A DNA stretch of 14,358 nt from SIG622 sp045604705 (GCA_045604705.1 JAZUOO010000026.1:1-14358); one strand, 5' to 3'. Shown: positions 6,865 through 13,667, counted from the first letter of the stretch. Program-made: numbers and translations. The notes: generated by a model from the sequence alone, not told the origin.

Positions 6865-7935
6865 TCAAAATTCGCTGTTCTGAAGCTTTTCCGCTCTGTC
6901 GGTTGTGATAAGAGCGTCTATGACATCATCCAAATTTCCATCCATTATGCTTTCAAGAGAATAAAGGGTAAGTCCTATCCTGTGATCGGTAAGACGACTC
7001 TGAGGGAAGTTGTAGGTCCTTATTCTTTCGCTTCTGTCACCACTTCCCACCTGACTCTTTCTCTCCCCTGCTCTTTCCTTTTCCTGTTTTTCTCTCTCCA
7101 TGTCATAGAGCTTTGTTCGGAGCATTTTCATTGCCTTGTCACGGTTTTTATGTTGGCTTCGCTCATCCTGGCATTCAACAACAAGCCCCGTTGGCTTATG
7201 GGTGATTCTTATTGCAGAGTCGGTCTTGTTGACGTGCTGACCTCCTGCTCCACCGCTTCTGTAGGTATCTATCTCAAGGTCTGCAGGATTGATTTCAATT
7301 TCAACTTCTTCGGCTTCGGGCAAAACTGCAACGGTTACCGCTGAGGTATGGATTCTTCCCTGTGTTTCCGTTTCGGGAACTCTCTGGACTCTGTGAACGC
7401 CGCTTTCAAATTTGAATCTTGAAAATGCACCGTCCCCCTCCACCATAAAGGAAACTTCCTTGCATCCGCCGAGCTCCGTTTCGTTGATATTCATTATTTC
7501 GACCTTAAAGCCCTTTGCTTCCGCATACATGGTATACATTCTGTGGAGGCTGTGGGCAAAGAGTGCCGCTTCCTCGCCGCCTGTCCCGGCTCTTATTTCG
7601 ACAATTACGTTTTTATCATCGTTTTCATCCCTCGGAAGAAGAAGTATTTTTAGCTCCTCGCTTATTCTTTCAAGGACCTCTTTTGACTCCTTAAGTTCTT
7701 CCTCTGCAAGCTCACGAAGCTCTCTGTCGGATTCTTCACGAATTATTTCTTCGGCTTCGGAAATGTTCATTTCGGTCTTTGTATATTCTCTGTATTTTTC
7801 GATTATCGGAGTAAGAGTCTTATGTTCTTTCATAAGATTTTTAAAAAGCTCCACATTGGAAACCACGTCCGCCTGCATCAGCTTTTCCGCTATATCTTCG
7901 TATTTTTTCTCTGCTTCTTTAAGTGCTTCAAACAT
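6865..7935 (-). CDS. prfA: Peptide chain release factor 1
   Basis: 356 residues, full length. RF1 recognises UAA and UAG in the ribosomal A site and triggers peptide release. The codon-reading tripeptide is PET (187-189, in RVPETETQGRIH), one of the PxT forms of RF1, as opposed to SPF of RF2. The peptidyl-transferase motif GGQ (231-233, in RSGGAGGQHVNKT) is intact. The N-terminal coiled region (1-100) is rich in Glu and Lys. The ribosome binding site AAAGG lies about 12 bases from the ATG, rather far. It starts 23 bp after the DUF951 gene and heads the core of the operon. The stop is TAA. No hemK/prmC methyltransferase gene is adjacent, although it often accompanies prfA. Confidence 0.97.
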   Translation of the reverse strand: MFEALKEAEKKYEDIAEKLMQADVVSNVELFKNLMKEHKTLTPIIEKYREYTKTEMNISEAEEIIREESDRELRELAEEELKESKEVLERISEELKILLLPRDENDDKNVIVEIRAGTGGEEAALFAHSLHRMYTMYAEAKGFKVEIMNINETELGGCKEVSFMVEGDGAFSRFKFESGVHRVQRVPETETQGRIHTSAVTVAVLPEAEEVEIEINPADLEIDTYRSGGAGGQHVNKTDSAIRITHKPTGLVVECQDERSQHKNRDKAMKMLRTKLYDMEREKQEKERAGERKSQVGSGDRSERIRTYNFPQSRLTDHRIGLTLYSLESIMDGNLDDVIDALITTDRAEKLQNSEF

Positions 7936-7958
7936 TTAATGTGTTAACCTTTCAATGA

Positions 7959-8156
7959 TTATTCTTTGTGTTCGATTAATTTTATGCTCTTTTCAAGTTT
8001 TACCCGAGGAATCATGACCTCTCTGTCGCAGAAAAGGCATTTTACCTTTATATCACTTCCCACGGTCAAAACCGAGAAACGTACAGCTTTTTTATTGCAG
8101 GGGTGAGGCTTTTTCATGATAAGAGTGTCACCGACGATGAATTTTTTTATTTCCAT
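7959..8156 (-). CDS. DUF951 family small protein
   Basis: 65 residues. It begins MEIKKFIVGDTLIMKKPHPC, continues VGSDIKVKCLFC and then VMIPRVKLEKSIKLIEHK. This is the DUF951 pattern: a KKPHPC motif, a KC..C pair that may bind zinc with the first cysteine, and a PR.K.EK..K tail. Its role is unknown; it is cytoplasmic by composition. A longer open frame reaches to 8480, but the ATG at 8156 has a GGAGG site 7 bases upstream, matches the family start, and lies downstream of the promoter at 8193-8221, which the longer version would cross. It is the first gene of the prfA operon. Confidence 0.92.
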   Translation of the reverse strand: MEIKKFIVGDTLIMKKPHPCNKKAVRFSVLTVGSDIKVKCLFCDREVMIPRVKLEKSIKLIEHKE

Positions 8157-8192
8157 GTCCGTTCCTCCGTCAATTTTTTTGTGATTAGAAAC

Positions 8193-8221
8193 AGTATACC
8201 ACAAAAAAACGGATTTGTAAA
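8193..8221 (-). promoter_or_regulatory. Sigma-A promoter of the DUF951-prfA-apeB operon
   Basis: TTTACA (8216-8221) and TATACT (8193-8198) with a 17-bp spacer, 37 bp upstream of the DUF951 start. No other promoter of similar quality was seen within the operon, whose genes are spaced 23-38 bp apart. Confidence 0.85.
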
Positions 8222-8233
8222 CAGTATTTTGGA

Positions 8234-8257
8234 TTTTGGGGAAAATTTTGGGGAAAA
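8234..8257. repeat. Two exact tandem copies of a 12-bp palindrome
   Basis: TTTTGGGGAAAA occurs at 8234-8245 and again at 8246-8257. It lies 12 bp upstream of the -35 box at 8216-8221 of the prfA operon. It may be an activator/operator pair or an A/T-tract element that bends DNA. Confidence 0.75.
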
Positions 8258-8631
8258 TAATTGTGTCTGTTCTGTTCGTGGTTTTGCCTCCGGGAGTGGT
8301 TATGTCTGCATTATACACCCACGTTCCATTGCGATTCGTCTCTGCGTTAGCAGAGATTATTTTTCCATGCCACATTTTACAAAATATATAGAGGCAGCAC
8401 AAAAATCGTGCAGGAGGAAAGATACACGTGTCGTTTTCCTCTCTCCCCCAAATTTCCATCGCAGACAGTGAGCTTATCATCGGCGAAAGAACAGCACACC
8501 TTGCTCACCATTCCATGCCGGATACGCATTTCCTCGGCGTGCTGCAGAAGCGTTTCTTTGTCGTGCAAAGCACTTTATCACTTTTTTGAAAGTTGTTATG
8601 AAGGATTCTTCAGCCGTTTTTTAGTGACGTT
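8258..8631. other. Gap between trkA and the prfA operon; no confident gene
   Basis: About 370 bp. A minus-strand frame (8377-8568) reads AEEMRIRHGMVSKVCCSF then DDKLTVCDGNLGERGKRH. It looks codon-like, but its start would be TTG, it lacks a good ribosome binding site and I recognise no family, so it may be a gene remnant. A plus-strand hairpin is listed separately. No convincing terminator follows trkA; a small TGAAG/CTTCA hairpin at 8598-8611 has no T-run. Confidence 0.4.
8339..8364 (+). terminator. Terminator-like hairpin on the plus strand with no plus-strand gene
   Basis: Perfect 7-bp stem TCTCTGC/GCAGAGA (8339-8345, 8350-8356) with loop GTTA, followed by TTATTTTT. It points away from any visible gene. 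It could end antisense transcription or be left from a lost gene. Confidence 0.5.
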
Positions 8632-9282
8632 TTATTTCAGCTTTCCAATACGCTTTTTATCTGCAATAACAATCATTTTCATATTTTCTTCAACAACTGT
8701 ATCCGGGTATATTGCGATACTTACCTTGCCGTCTATGTTGAGAGCTATTACGTTTATGGAATACTTTTTTCTCAGTTCCAGTTCTTTCAAATTTTTTCCA
8801 ATCCATTCAGGTCTTGCCGTCAATTCAATAATCGAAATTTCATCGGAAATATCGGCAACGTCAATAAAGCCGGAGCTTAAAAGATTCTTTCCAAGACGTA
8901 TACCCGAATCATTCTCCGGAAATACCACCATATCCGCACCGACCTTATAAAGGATGTCTCTGTGCATATCGTTTGAACATTTGACAATAACCTGTCCGAC
9001 ACCTGCCTCCTTACAAAGCATTGTCGCCATGACACTTGATTCAAAACTGCCCGCAATTGCTATAATTACCGTGTCAACATCTGATATTCCCAATTGCTTA
9101 ATTACTTCGGCATCGGTAATATCCGCACACTTACATATAGGGAACAATCCCGACATTTCCTCCACTATTCTTTCATTTGAATCGACGACTATAACCTCTG
9201 CACCGCTGTCTGTCAGCTCCTTTGCAACGGCTCTGCCGTATCTGCCGAGTCCCAAAACCGCATAACTCTTTTTTATACTCAT
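8632..9282 (-). CDS. Potassium uptake regulatory subunit (TrkA/KtrA, RCK domain)
   Basis: 216 residues from the ATG at 9282, which has a GGAG site 6 bases upstream. An in-frame ATG at 9294 lacks one. It is a cytoplasmic ring-forming gate for a TrkH/KtrB channel. The RCK_N Rossmann fold is near the N-terminus: GLGRYG (11-16) for dinucleotide or ATP binding and Asp34 in VVDSN. The RCK_C domain covers about 135-216, a possible cyclic di-AMP site by family knowledge only. A single RCK unit and this length suit KtrA better than the doubled TrkA of enterics. The gene lies 203 bp downstream of trkH on the same strand, with a possible promoter of its own. Confidence 0.93.
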   Translation of the reverse strand: MSIKKSYAVLGLGRYGRAVAKELTDSGAEVIVVDSNERIVEEMSGLFPICKCADITDAEVIKQLGISDVDTVIIAIAGSFESSVMATMLCKEAGVGQVIVKCSNDMHRDILYKVGADMVVFPENDSGIRLGKNLLSSGFIDVADISDEISIIELTARPEWIGKNLKELELRKKYSINVIALNIDGKVSIAIYPDTVVEENMKMIVIADKKRIGKLK

Positions 9283-9299
9283 ATTAATCTCCATTCTGC

Positions 9300-9324
9300 C
9301 ACTAAAGCGTCAGCACAATTAGTG
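9300..9324 (-). promoter_or_regulatory. Inverted repeat in the trkA leader
   Basis: CACTAA (9300-9305) and TTAGTG (9319-9324) form a 6-bp inverted repeat with a 13-base loop, just upstream of the in-frame ATG at 9294. It may fold in the leader RNA. No known riboswitch is recognised. Confidence 0.35.
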
Positions 9325-9362
9325 ATAAAAGCCGGCACTTCACGACGATTTTTAACATTTTG

Positions 9363-9377
9363 CTACATACTATGTAG
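9363..9377. promoter_or_regulatory. Palindrome CTACATA-C-TATGTAG, candidate operator
   Basis: Perfect 7-bp arms around one central base in the trkA leader, about 60 bp after the candidate -10. TACATA/TATGTA half-sites resemble operators of BlaI/CopY or PadR-type repressors, but the regulator is not identifiable here. On the minus strand six T precede it rather than follow it, so it is not a terminator in the trkA direction. Confidence 0.45.
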
Positions 9378-9435
9378 AAAAAACACACCACAACGCACGT
9401 TACGAGGAGTCGTATAAGCCTTTCTTGTTGAAAAC

Positions 9436-9461
9436 AGTATATTAAAGAATAATCTTGTCAA
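9436..9461 (-). promoter_or_regulatory. Possible trkA promoter
   Basis: TTGACA (9456-9461) is followed by TATACT (9436-9441), but the spacer is only 14 bp, shorter than usual. It lies about 150 bp upstream of the trkA start and 25 bp after the trkH stop. It could be weak or regulator-dependent; alternatively trkA is read through from trkH. Confidence 0.45.
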
Positions 9462-9485
9462 GCACAAAACTTTCACGTTATTCCT

Positions 9486-10850
9486 TTATCCTACGCTTAT
9501 TTCTTCAACAGGATTTAAAACAATGTTGTTACTTCCTTTTTTCTTATTAAATGCAACTGCAATGGAAATAGGTCCCACTCTTCCAAAATACATGGTGATG
9601 ATAATTATGATTTTGCCCATTGTACCAAGCGTTGAAGTGAGATTCCTCGAAAGCCCGACCGTAGCTGTCGCACTGACGGTTTCGTATAATACATCAAGAA
9701 GCTGTGCATTTGTAAACGCCGAAAGAAACAGCGTCGAAAGCATCGTTACGATAAAGGATGTGGAAAATACTGCAACCGCCTTTTTTATCGTATGCTCCGA
9801 TATTTGCCTGTTAAACAGATTAACGGATTTTTTGTTTCTTACAGCAGAAGCAGTTGTCGCAGCAAGTACGAGGAATGTAACCGTCTTTATACCTCCCGCT
9901 GTTCCTACGGGCGAGCCGCCTATGAACATCAGAATAATCGAAACAAGTGCACAGGAATCGGTAAAGCTTTCCTGTGGAATGGTCGCAAAACCGGCGGTTC
10001 TTGTTGTAACCGATTGAAAGAAAGACGCTTCAATTTTCTCGACAAACGTAAAATCCTTCATAGTCAAAGGGTTGCTATATTCAAATATAAAAATCAAAGC
10101 AGTACCGACAACGAGAAGTATCGCGGTCATGGAAAGAGTGATTTTACTGTGCAGTGTAAGAAAACGGATATGCCTTCGTTTTTTATCATTCAGTATTCCC
10201 AGCACATCCCACCATACCGTAAAACCTATCCCTCCCAGAATTATCAGCATTGCTGTTGTAAAATTAATAATGGGATTCAACGCATAATTACACAGACTGT
10301 TGTCGGATATTATATCTATACCCGCATTACAAAAAGCTGAAACGGAATTGAAAATGGAAATCCATATACCTCTTGCACCAAATTCGGGGATAAATACAAG
10401 CATATAAAGCAGTGCCCCGATGCCCTCAATCACAAAGGTTCCCACTATTACCTTTTTTATAAAACGGACAATACCGGATATTGAATTGAGGTTGAATGAA
10501 TCCTGAATCAGAATTCTGTTATCTATACCTATTCTCTTGCTCAGCACAAGCATAATACCCGTCACAATGGTTATTACACCCAACCCGCCTATCTGAATAA
10601 GTAAAAGAATTATACATTGCCCGAACACGCTCCATGTCGTAATTGCAGGCAGTGTTAAAAGTCCCGTAACGCAGGTCGCGGAAACCGACGTAAATAATGC
10701 GTCAATATACGGAATCGGCTTACCGTTAGCAGAGCTTATCGGCAAGCTTAGCAAAACACTTCCCGCCAATATGATAATCAAAAAGCCCATCAGTATCAAT
10801 TGAGTGGAAGACATACGCCTTGTAATACGTTTTATCCCTTGTTTTTCCAT
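9486..10850 (-). CDS. Potassium uptake membrane subunit (TrkH/KtrB family)
   Basis: 454 residues with eight or more hydrophobic segments and a basic N-terminus (MEKQGIKRITRRM). It is an integral membrane potassium transporter with four M1-P-M2 repeats. The four selectivity loops are visible: VSATCVTG (56-63), VSAFCNAG (170-177), VTTRTAG (281-287) and VSATATVG (392-399). The gating loop in the third repeat is GGSPVGTAGGIK (311-322), and the conserved arginine near the end of the last repeat is in GRVGP (about 424). The length fits KtrB rather than the longer TrkH. An AGGAGA site lies 7 bases before the ATG. It pairs with the RCK protein encoded downstream. Confidence 0.95.
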   Translation of the reverse strand: MEKQGIKRITRRMSSTQLILMGFLIIILAGSVLLSLPISSANGKPIPYIDALFTSVSATCVTGLLTLPAITTWSVFGQCIILLLIQIGGLGVITIVTGIMLVLSKRIGIDNRILIQDSFNLNSISGIVRFIKKVIVGTFVIEGIGALLYMLVFIPEFGARGIWISIFNSVSAFCNAGIDIISDNSLCNYALNPIINFTTAMLIILGGIGFTVWWDVLGILNDKKRRHIRFLTLHSKITLSMTAILLVVGTALIFIFEYSNPLTMKDFTFVEKIEASFFQSVTTRTAGFATIPQESFTDSCALVSIILMFIGGSPVGTAGGIKTVTFLVLAATTASAVRNKKSVNLFNRQISEHTIKKAVAVFSTSFIVTMLSTLFLSAFTNAQLLDVLYETVSATATVGLSRNLTSTLGTMGKIIIIITMYFGRVGPISIAVAFNKKKGSNNIVLNPVEEISVG

Positions 10851-10890
10851 ATATAAATCTCCTGTATTTTCTTTGAGAGAGCAAATCCGT

Positions 10891-11095
10891 ATTCATTATA
10901 GAATCCGTGAACGATTAGATGCCAAGCTTTTTGGCTAAATTTTGCTCTGTCGAACAAAGCTAAATTATTCCGCTTCGCTCCATAACTAAATAACTCCTTC
11001 GGAGTAGCTAAATTAAATTCGCCGTTAGTGTGCGAAGCACATTTAGCTTGCCGTAGGCGAATTTAGCTGAATTCAACTTTGTTGAATTCATTATA
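10891..11095. repeat. Cluster of short palindromes with AGCTAAAT-like spacers in the trkH leader
   Basis: Successive small inverted repeats: GCCAA/TTGGC (10921-10935); a 7-bp stem with one G-T pair (10940-10957); ACTCC-TTC-GGAGT (10993-11005); GTGC-GAA-GCAC (11030-11040); a 9-bp pair AAATTCGCC/GGCGAATTT enclosing that hairpin (11015-11023, 11056-11064); and GAATTCAAC-TTT-GTTGAATTC (11069-11089). They are separated by GCTAAAT or its variant ACTAAAT on the left (four copies) and ATTTAGC on the right (two). The whole cluster lies between two copies of ATTCATTATA (10891-10900, 11086-11095). It would be transcribed in the trkH 5' leader. It resembles composite intergenic palindromic repeats or a MITE; irregular unit spacing excludes CRISPR. 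Confidence 0.75.
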
Positions 11096-11118
11096 TCACA
11101 TCACACGAGAAAATGCAA
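11090..11118 (-). promoter_or_regulatory. Likely promoter of trkH
   Basis: TTGCAT (11113-11118), a 17-bp spacer, and TATAAT (11090-11095) with an extended TG just before it. Transcription would start near 11083 and give a leader of about 230 nt containing the palindrome cluster. A second TATAAT (10895-10900) closer to trkH lacks a -35 box. Confidence 0.7.
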
Positions 11119-11165
11119 TATACAACTTTTAAAGTAGAATTTGTAATCAAATGATACAGAATCAT

Positions 11166-11243
11166 TCAAAAGCCAAAACGGATATACATAAAGAGCAATA
11201 GACGACCGTTATCCGATCTGTACTTTTCGTATTGCTTATCCAT
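11166..11243 (-). CDS. Possible 25-residue peptide, unknown
   Basis: ATG (11243) to TGA reads MDKQYEKYRSDNG then RLLLFMYIRFGF: a charged first half and a hydrophobic, aromatic second half. An AAAGGATGAT ribosome binding site lies close upstream (11247-11256). A plausible promoter lies at 11307-11335 on the minus strand (TTGCTT, 17 bp, TATCAT). No terminator with a T-run follows. It may be a real small protein, for example membrane-associated, or chance. No family recognised. Confidence 0.25.
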   Translation of the reverse strand: MDKQYEKYRSDNGRLLLFMYIRFGF

Positions 11244-11363
11244 ATTTATCATCCTTTTCAACCACAAGTTTACTTTTTAGGAATTTATAATCTCATTTTT
11301 TAAAATATGATAACACAAACTTGTTCAAAAAGCAATATAGTTACAAAAAAGTAATATTTATCG

Positions 11364-11392
11364 TTTATTTACATAAAATTATGTGATATAAT
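11364..11392 (+). promoter_or_regulatory. Promoter with embedded palindrome upstream of the sugar isomerase gene
   Basis: TATAAT at 11387-11392 is preceded by TG (extended -10), with a weak TTTATT -35 at 11364-11369 and a 17-bp spacer. The spacer contains TTACATAA-AA-TTATGTGA (11369-11386), a near-perfect dyad with one mismatch, well placed for a repressor. The leader to the ATG is about 165 nt and contains a small AAAATC/GATTTT hairpin (11427-11441). Confidence 0.65.
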
Positions 11393-11564
11393 TAGAAAAA
11401 AGGATTTAGGGCAAGAACATAATCGTAAAATCAAAGATTTTCCTTAAATAGTTCCGAAATATGGAGAATAACAATCAAATCACAAGAGACAAAGCTTTCT
11501 ATCCTACATAAATTCTAAATCATAAATTCAACAATTACTCATATCAAGGGTGGGGGAACTTACA

Positions 11565-12407
11565 ATGGATTTCAAAATAGGCGTAATGCTCGAATCATTC
11601 AGGCTTCCGGACAGAGAAGCAATTGAAGCAGCAAAGAAAATCGGTGCGCAGGGTATTCAGATGTACTGCACCAGAGGAGATCATACTCCCGACACAATGA
11701 CAGCAGACAAAAAGAAAGAGCTTCTGTCAATCATGAACGACAACGGACTTGTATTTTCCGCAATCTGCGGCGACCTCGGACGCGGCTTCGGCAACAAGGA
11801 GCTTAATCCCGAGCTTATCGAAAAGTCCAAGAAAATCCTCGAGCTTGCAAAAGAACTCGGCACCGACATTGTTACAACACATATCGGCGTTGTCCCCGAA
11901 GACACAAGCGAGGAAAGATACAAGATCATGCAGGAAGTTTGCTTTGAACTCTCAAAGTTTGCGGATGAAATGGGCTCTCACTTCGCAATCGAAACAGGTC
12001 CCGAAACATCAAAAACACTCAGAGGCTTCCTTGATACTCTCGGTTCAACAGGCGTTGCGGTAAACCTTGACCCTGCAAACATTGTTATGGTAACCGGAGA
12101 TGATCCCGTGAAGGCCGTTGACAACCTTGCTCCCTACATCGTTCATACCCACGCAAAGGACGGCGTAAAGCTCGGCGAGTGCAATCCTCTCCATGTTTAC
12201 AAAGTAGTTGACCTTGACAGTATCCCCACCTCAAAGGCATTTGAAGAAGTTGCACTGGGTACAGGTCAGGTTGACTGGAAGAACTACCTTGCAGCTCTTG
12301 ACAAGATCGGTTTCCACGGATTCCTCACCATCGAGCGTGAAATAGGTGCAAATCCCCAAAAGGACATAAAGATTGCGGCTGATTTCCTCAGAGGTATTAT
12401 CGGATAA
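11565..12407 (+). CDS. Sugar phosphate isomerase/epimerase, xylose isomerase-like TIM barrel
   Basis: 280 residues, typical of the AP-endonuclease-2-like family. Such enzymes interconvert ketoses or epimerise sugars and inositol derivatives using a divalent metal; the substrate cannot be named from sequence. Probable metal ligands in order: Glu143 (HFAIETGPE), Asp169 (VNLDPANI), His194/His196 (VHTHAKDG) and Glu257 (LTIEREIG), with His106 (TTHIGVV) nearby. I use the ATG at 11565, preceded by GTGGGGG 8 bases upstream. A GTG start at 11550 would fall inside that site. No signal peptide is seen. It stands alone with its own promoter and terminator, on the strand opposite to the genes on its left. 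Codons favour C-ending forms, consistent with good expression. Confidence 0.88.
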   Translation: MDFKIGVMLESFRLPDREAIEAAKKIGAQGIQMYCTRGDHTPDTMTADKKKELLSIMNDNGLVFSAICGDLGRGFGNKELNPELIEKSKKILELAKELGTDIVTTHIGVVPEDTSEERYKIMQEVCFELSKFADEMGSHFAIETGPETSKTLRGFLDTLGSTGVAVNLDPANIVMVTGDDPVKAVDNLAPYIVHTHAKDGVKLGECNPLHVYKVVDLDSIPTSKAFEEVALGTGQVDWKNYLAALDKIGFHGFLTIEREIGANPQKDIKIAADFLRGIIG

Positions 12408-12422
12408 TAAGGCATAAATTTT

Positions 12423-12455
12423 GGCTGATTGGATAAATTCCATCAGCCATTTTTG
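12423..12455 (+). terminator. Terminator of the sugar isomerase gene
   Basis: GGCTGAT-TGGA pairs with TCCATCAGCC (10 bp with one bulged T), with a 5-base loop, followed by ATTTTTG. It starts 16 bp after the stop codon. The activase gene downstream is therefore a separate transcription unit. Confidence 0.9.
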
Positions 12456-12721
12456 TTTATACTGAATTTTTTTGATTTTCACTATAAAAAACACTTGCAA
12501 AAAGAACCCCAATGGCAAAAACTGTCCGATTATAAATCAAAACCTGAAAAAATCGGTTGTCCTGTGAACATTGATATTTGCATCTGTTTCAACGGCATCC
12601 GTAAAACAACAACGCAACATAATCATTCACCTTCATCTGCAAGTTGTAAATTCAAACGAAATTAAAACAAGGTCGGCTCATATGCGGCACATTCAGCAAA
12701 AAAGAGATTCCTGTGCGAAAA
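12456..12721. other. Intergenic stretch without a recognisable gene
   Basis: AT-rich, with only short open frames and no ribosome binding sites. I see no tRNA, riboswitch or repeat here. Confidence 0.5.
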
Positions 12722-12737
12722 TATGGGCTAACCCATA
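12722..12737. promoter_or_regulatory. Palindrome TATGGG-CTAA-CCCATA next to the activase promoter
   Basis: A perfect 6-bp dyad with a 4-base centre that ends one base before the -35 box. This position is typical of an activator or repressor site. Regulator unknown. Confidence 0.5.
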
Positions 12738-12738
12738 C

Positions 12739-12767
12739 TTGACAACACAGCTTTTTTATAATATAAT
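12739..12767 (+). promoter_or_regulatory. Consensus sigma-A promoter of the activase gene
   Basis: TTGACA (12739-12744), a 17-bp spacer and TATAAT (12762-12767), both boxes perfect. The ATG is at 12801, so the leader is only about 27 nt. Confidence 0.92.
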
Positions 12768-12800
12768 TTTAAATATAAGAAATTGCAAAGGAAAAAGAAA

Positions 12801-13667
12801 ATGGCAGAACTCCATGGAACAGTATTTGACATAAAAGAATTTGCAGTCCACGACGGTCCGGGTATGCGTGTAACCGTCTTTATGAAGGGCTGTCCACTCA
12901 GATGTATCTGGTGTCACAATCCGGAGGGACTGTCCCCCGAACCTCAGCTTGTCAAGAACGAAGAAAAGTGCGTGCATTGTCTGTGCTGCGAAAAGGCGTT
13001 TCCCTGCAAGCATCCCGAATGTCATCCCTACGGCATATGTTCAAAGGTGTGCCCACTTAATATCCTCAAAATCTCAGGCACAAAATATACTCCCGAAGCA
13101 CTTGTTGAAAGACTCAAAAGATACAAAGTTTTCTTCAAAAACGGCGGCGGCATTACATTCTCCGGCGGCGAACCCACAATGCAAGGTGAATTTGTCCTCC
13201 AATGTATGAAGCTCCTGCATAAAGAAGAAATAAGAACCGGTATCGAAACAAGCGCATTCTGCAATAAAAAACTGTTCTCAGAAATCATCGCAGAAACGGA
13301 CGATATCTACATAGACCTTAAAGAAATTGACAACGAAAAGCACAAACTTCTTACGGGTGTCCCCAATGAAATCATTCTTGAAAACATAAAAGCGGTTGCA
13401 CAAACCGGCAAATCTTTCACCATAAGAATTCCGACAATTCCAAAAATCAATGACAGCGACGAGGAACTTATCGGTACAGCGGAATTCCTTCTCCCATGGA
13501 AAAAGCAAATAAAAGTTGAGCTTCTCCCCTATAACACTCTTACCGGCGCAAAGTACAAGCTTGTCGGCATGGAATACAAACCGTATTTCGACGAAAAAGC
13601 AACGCCCAATATAAATGTTGAAATATTCAGAAAACATGGCTTTGATTGCACAACATATAAGCATTGA
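12801..13667 (+). CDS. Glycyl-radical enzyme activating enzyme (radical SAM, PflA-like)
   Basis: 288 residues. It uses S-adenosylmethionine and a [4Fe-4S] cluster to place the glycyl radical on a partner enzyme in anaerobic cells. The cluster motif is C31-x3-C35-x2-C38 (GCPLRCIWCHNPEG); the SAM-binding GGE motif is SGGEPTMQ (121-128). The N-terminal DIKEFAVHDGPGMRVTVFMKGC is typical. An inserted ferredoxin-like segment (57-84) carries eight cysteines (57, 60, 62, 63, 69, 74, 80, 84), as in activases with extra clusters, though only one ends in a CxxxCP form. The start ATG has an AAAGG site upstream; an in-frame TTG at 12783 overlaps this site and is less likely. No glycyl-radical enzyme gene is in the window, so the partner is unknown. 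Confidence 0.92.
   Translation: MAELHGTVFDIKEFAVHDGPGMRVTVFMKGCPLRCIWCHNPEGLSPEPQLVKNEEKCVHCLCCEKAFPCKHPECHPYGICSKVCPLNILKISGTKYTPEALVERLKRYKVFFKNGGGITFSGGEPTMQGEFVLQCMKLLHKEEIRTGIETSAFCNKKLFSEIIAETDDIYIDLKEIDNEKHKLLTGVPNEIILENIKAVAQTGKSFTIRIPTIPKINDSDEELIGTAEFLLPWKKQIKVELLPYNTLTGAKYKLVGMEYKPYFDEKATPNINVEIFRKHGFDCTTYKH

Noticed and set aside
7959..8480. 173-residue form of the DUF951 gene
   Set aside because: The extra N-terminal part crosses a clear promoter and has no family resemblance. The ATG at 8156 has a strong ribosome binding site.
8408..8950. 180-codon plus-strand frame
   Set aside because: It mostly overlaps trkA in antisense and its protein is serine/phenylalanine-rich in the manner of a shadow frame.
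9295..9480. Cyclic di-AMP (ydaO) riboswitch before trkA
   Set aside because: Such switches often precede potassium transport genes, but the conserved core was not seen. Only simple inverted repeats are present.
10895..10923. Second trkH promoter closer to the gene
   Set aside because: TATAAT is present at 10895-10900 but no -35 box or extended -10 accompanies it.
10891..11095. CRISPR array
   Set aside because: The palindromes differ in sequence and length and there are no regular spacers or repeats of constant size.
12429..12665. 78-codon plus-strand frame after the sugar isomerase
   Set aside because: It begins inside the terminator hairpin, has no ribosome binding site and its composition is not protein-like.
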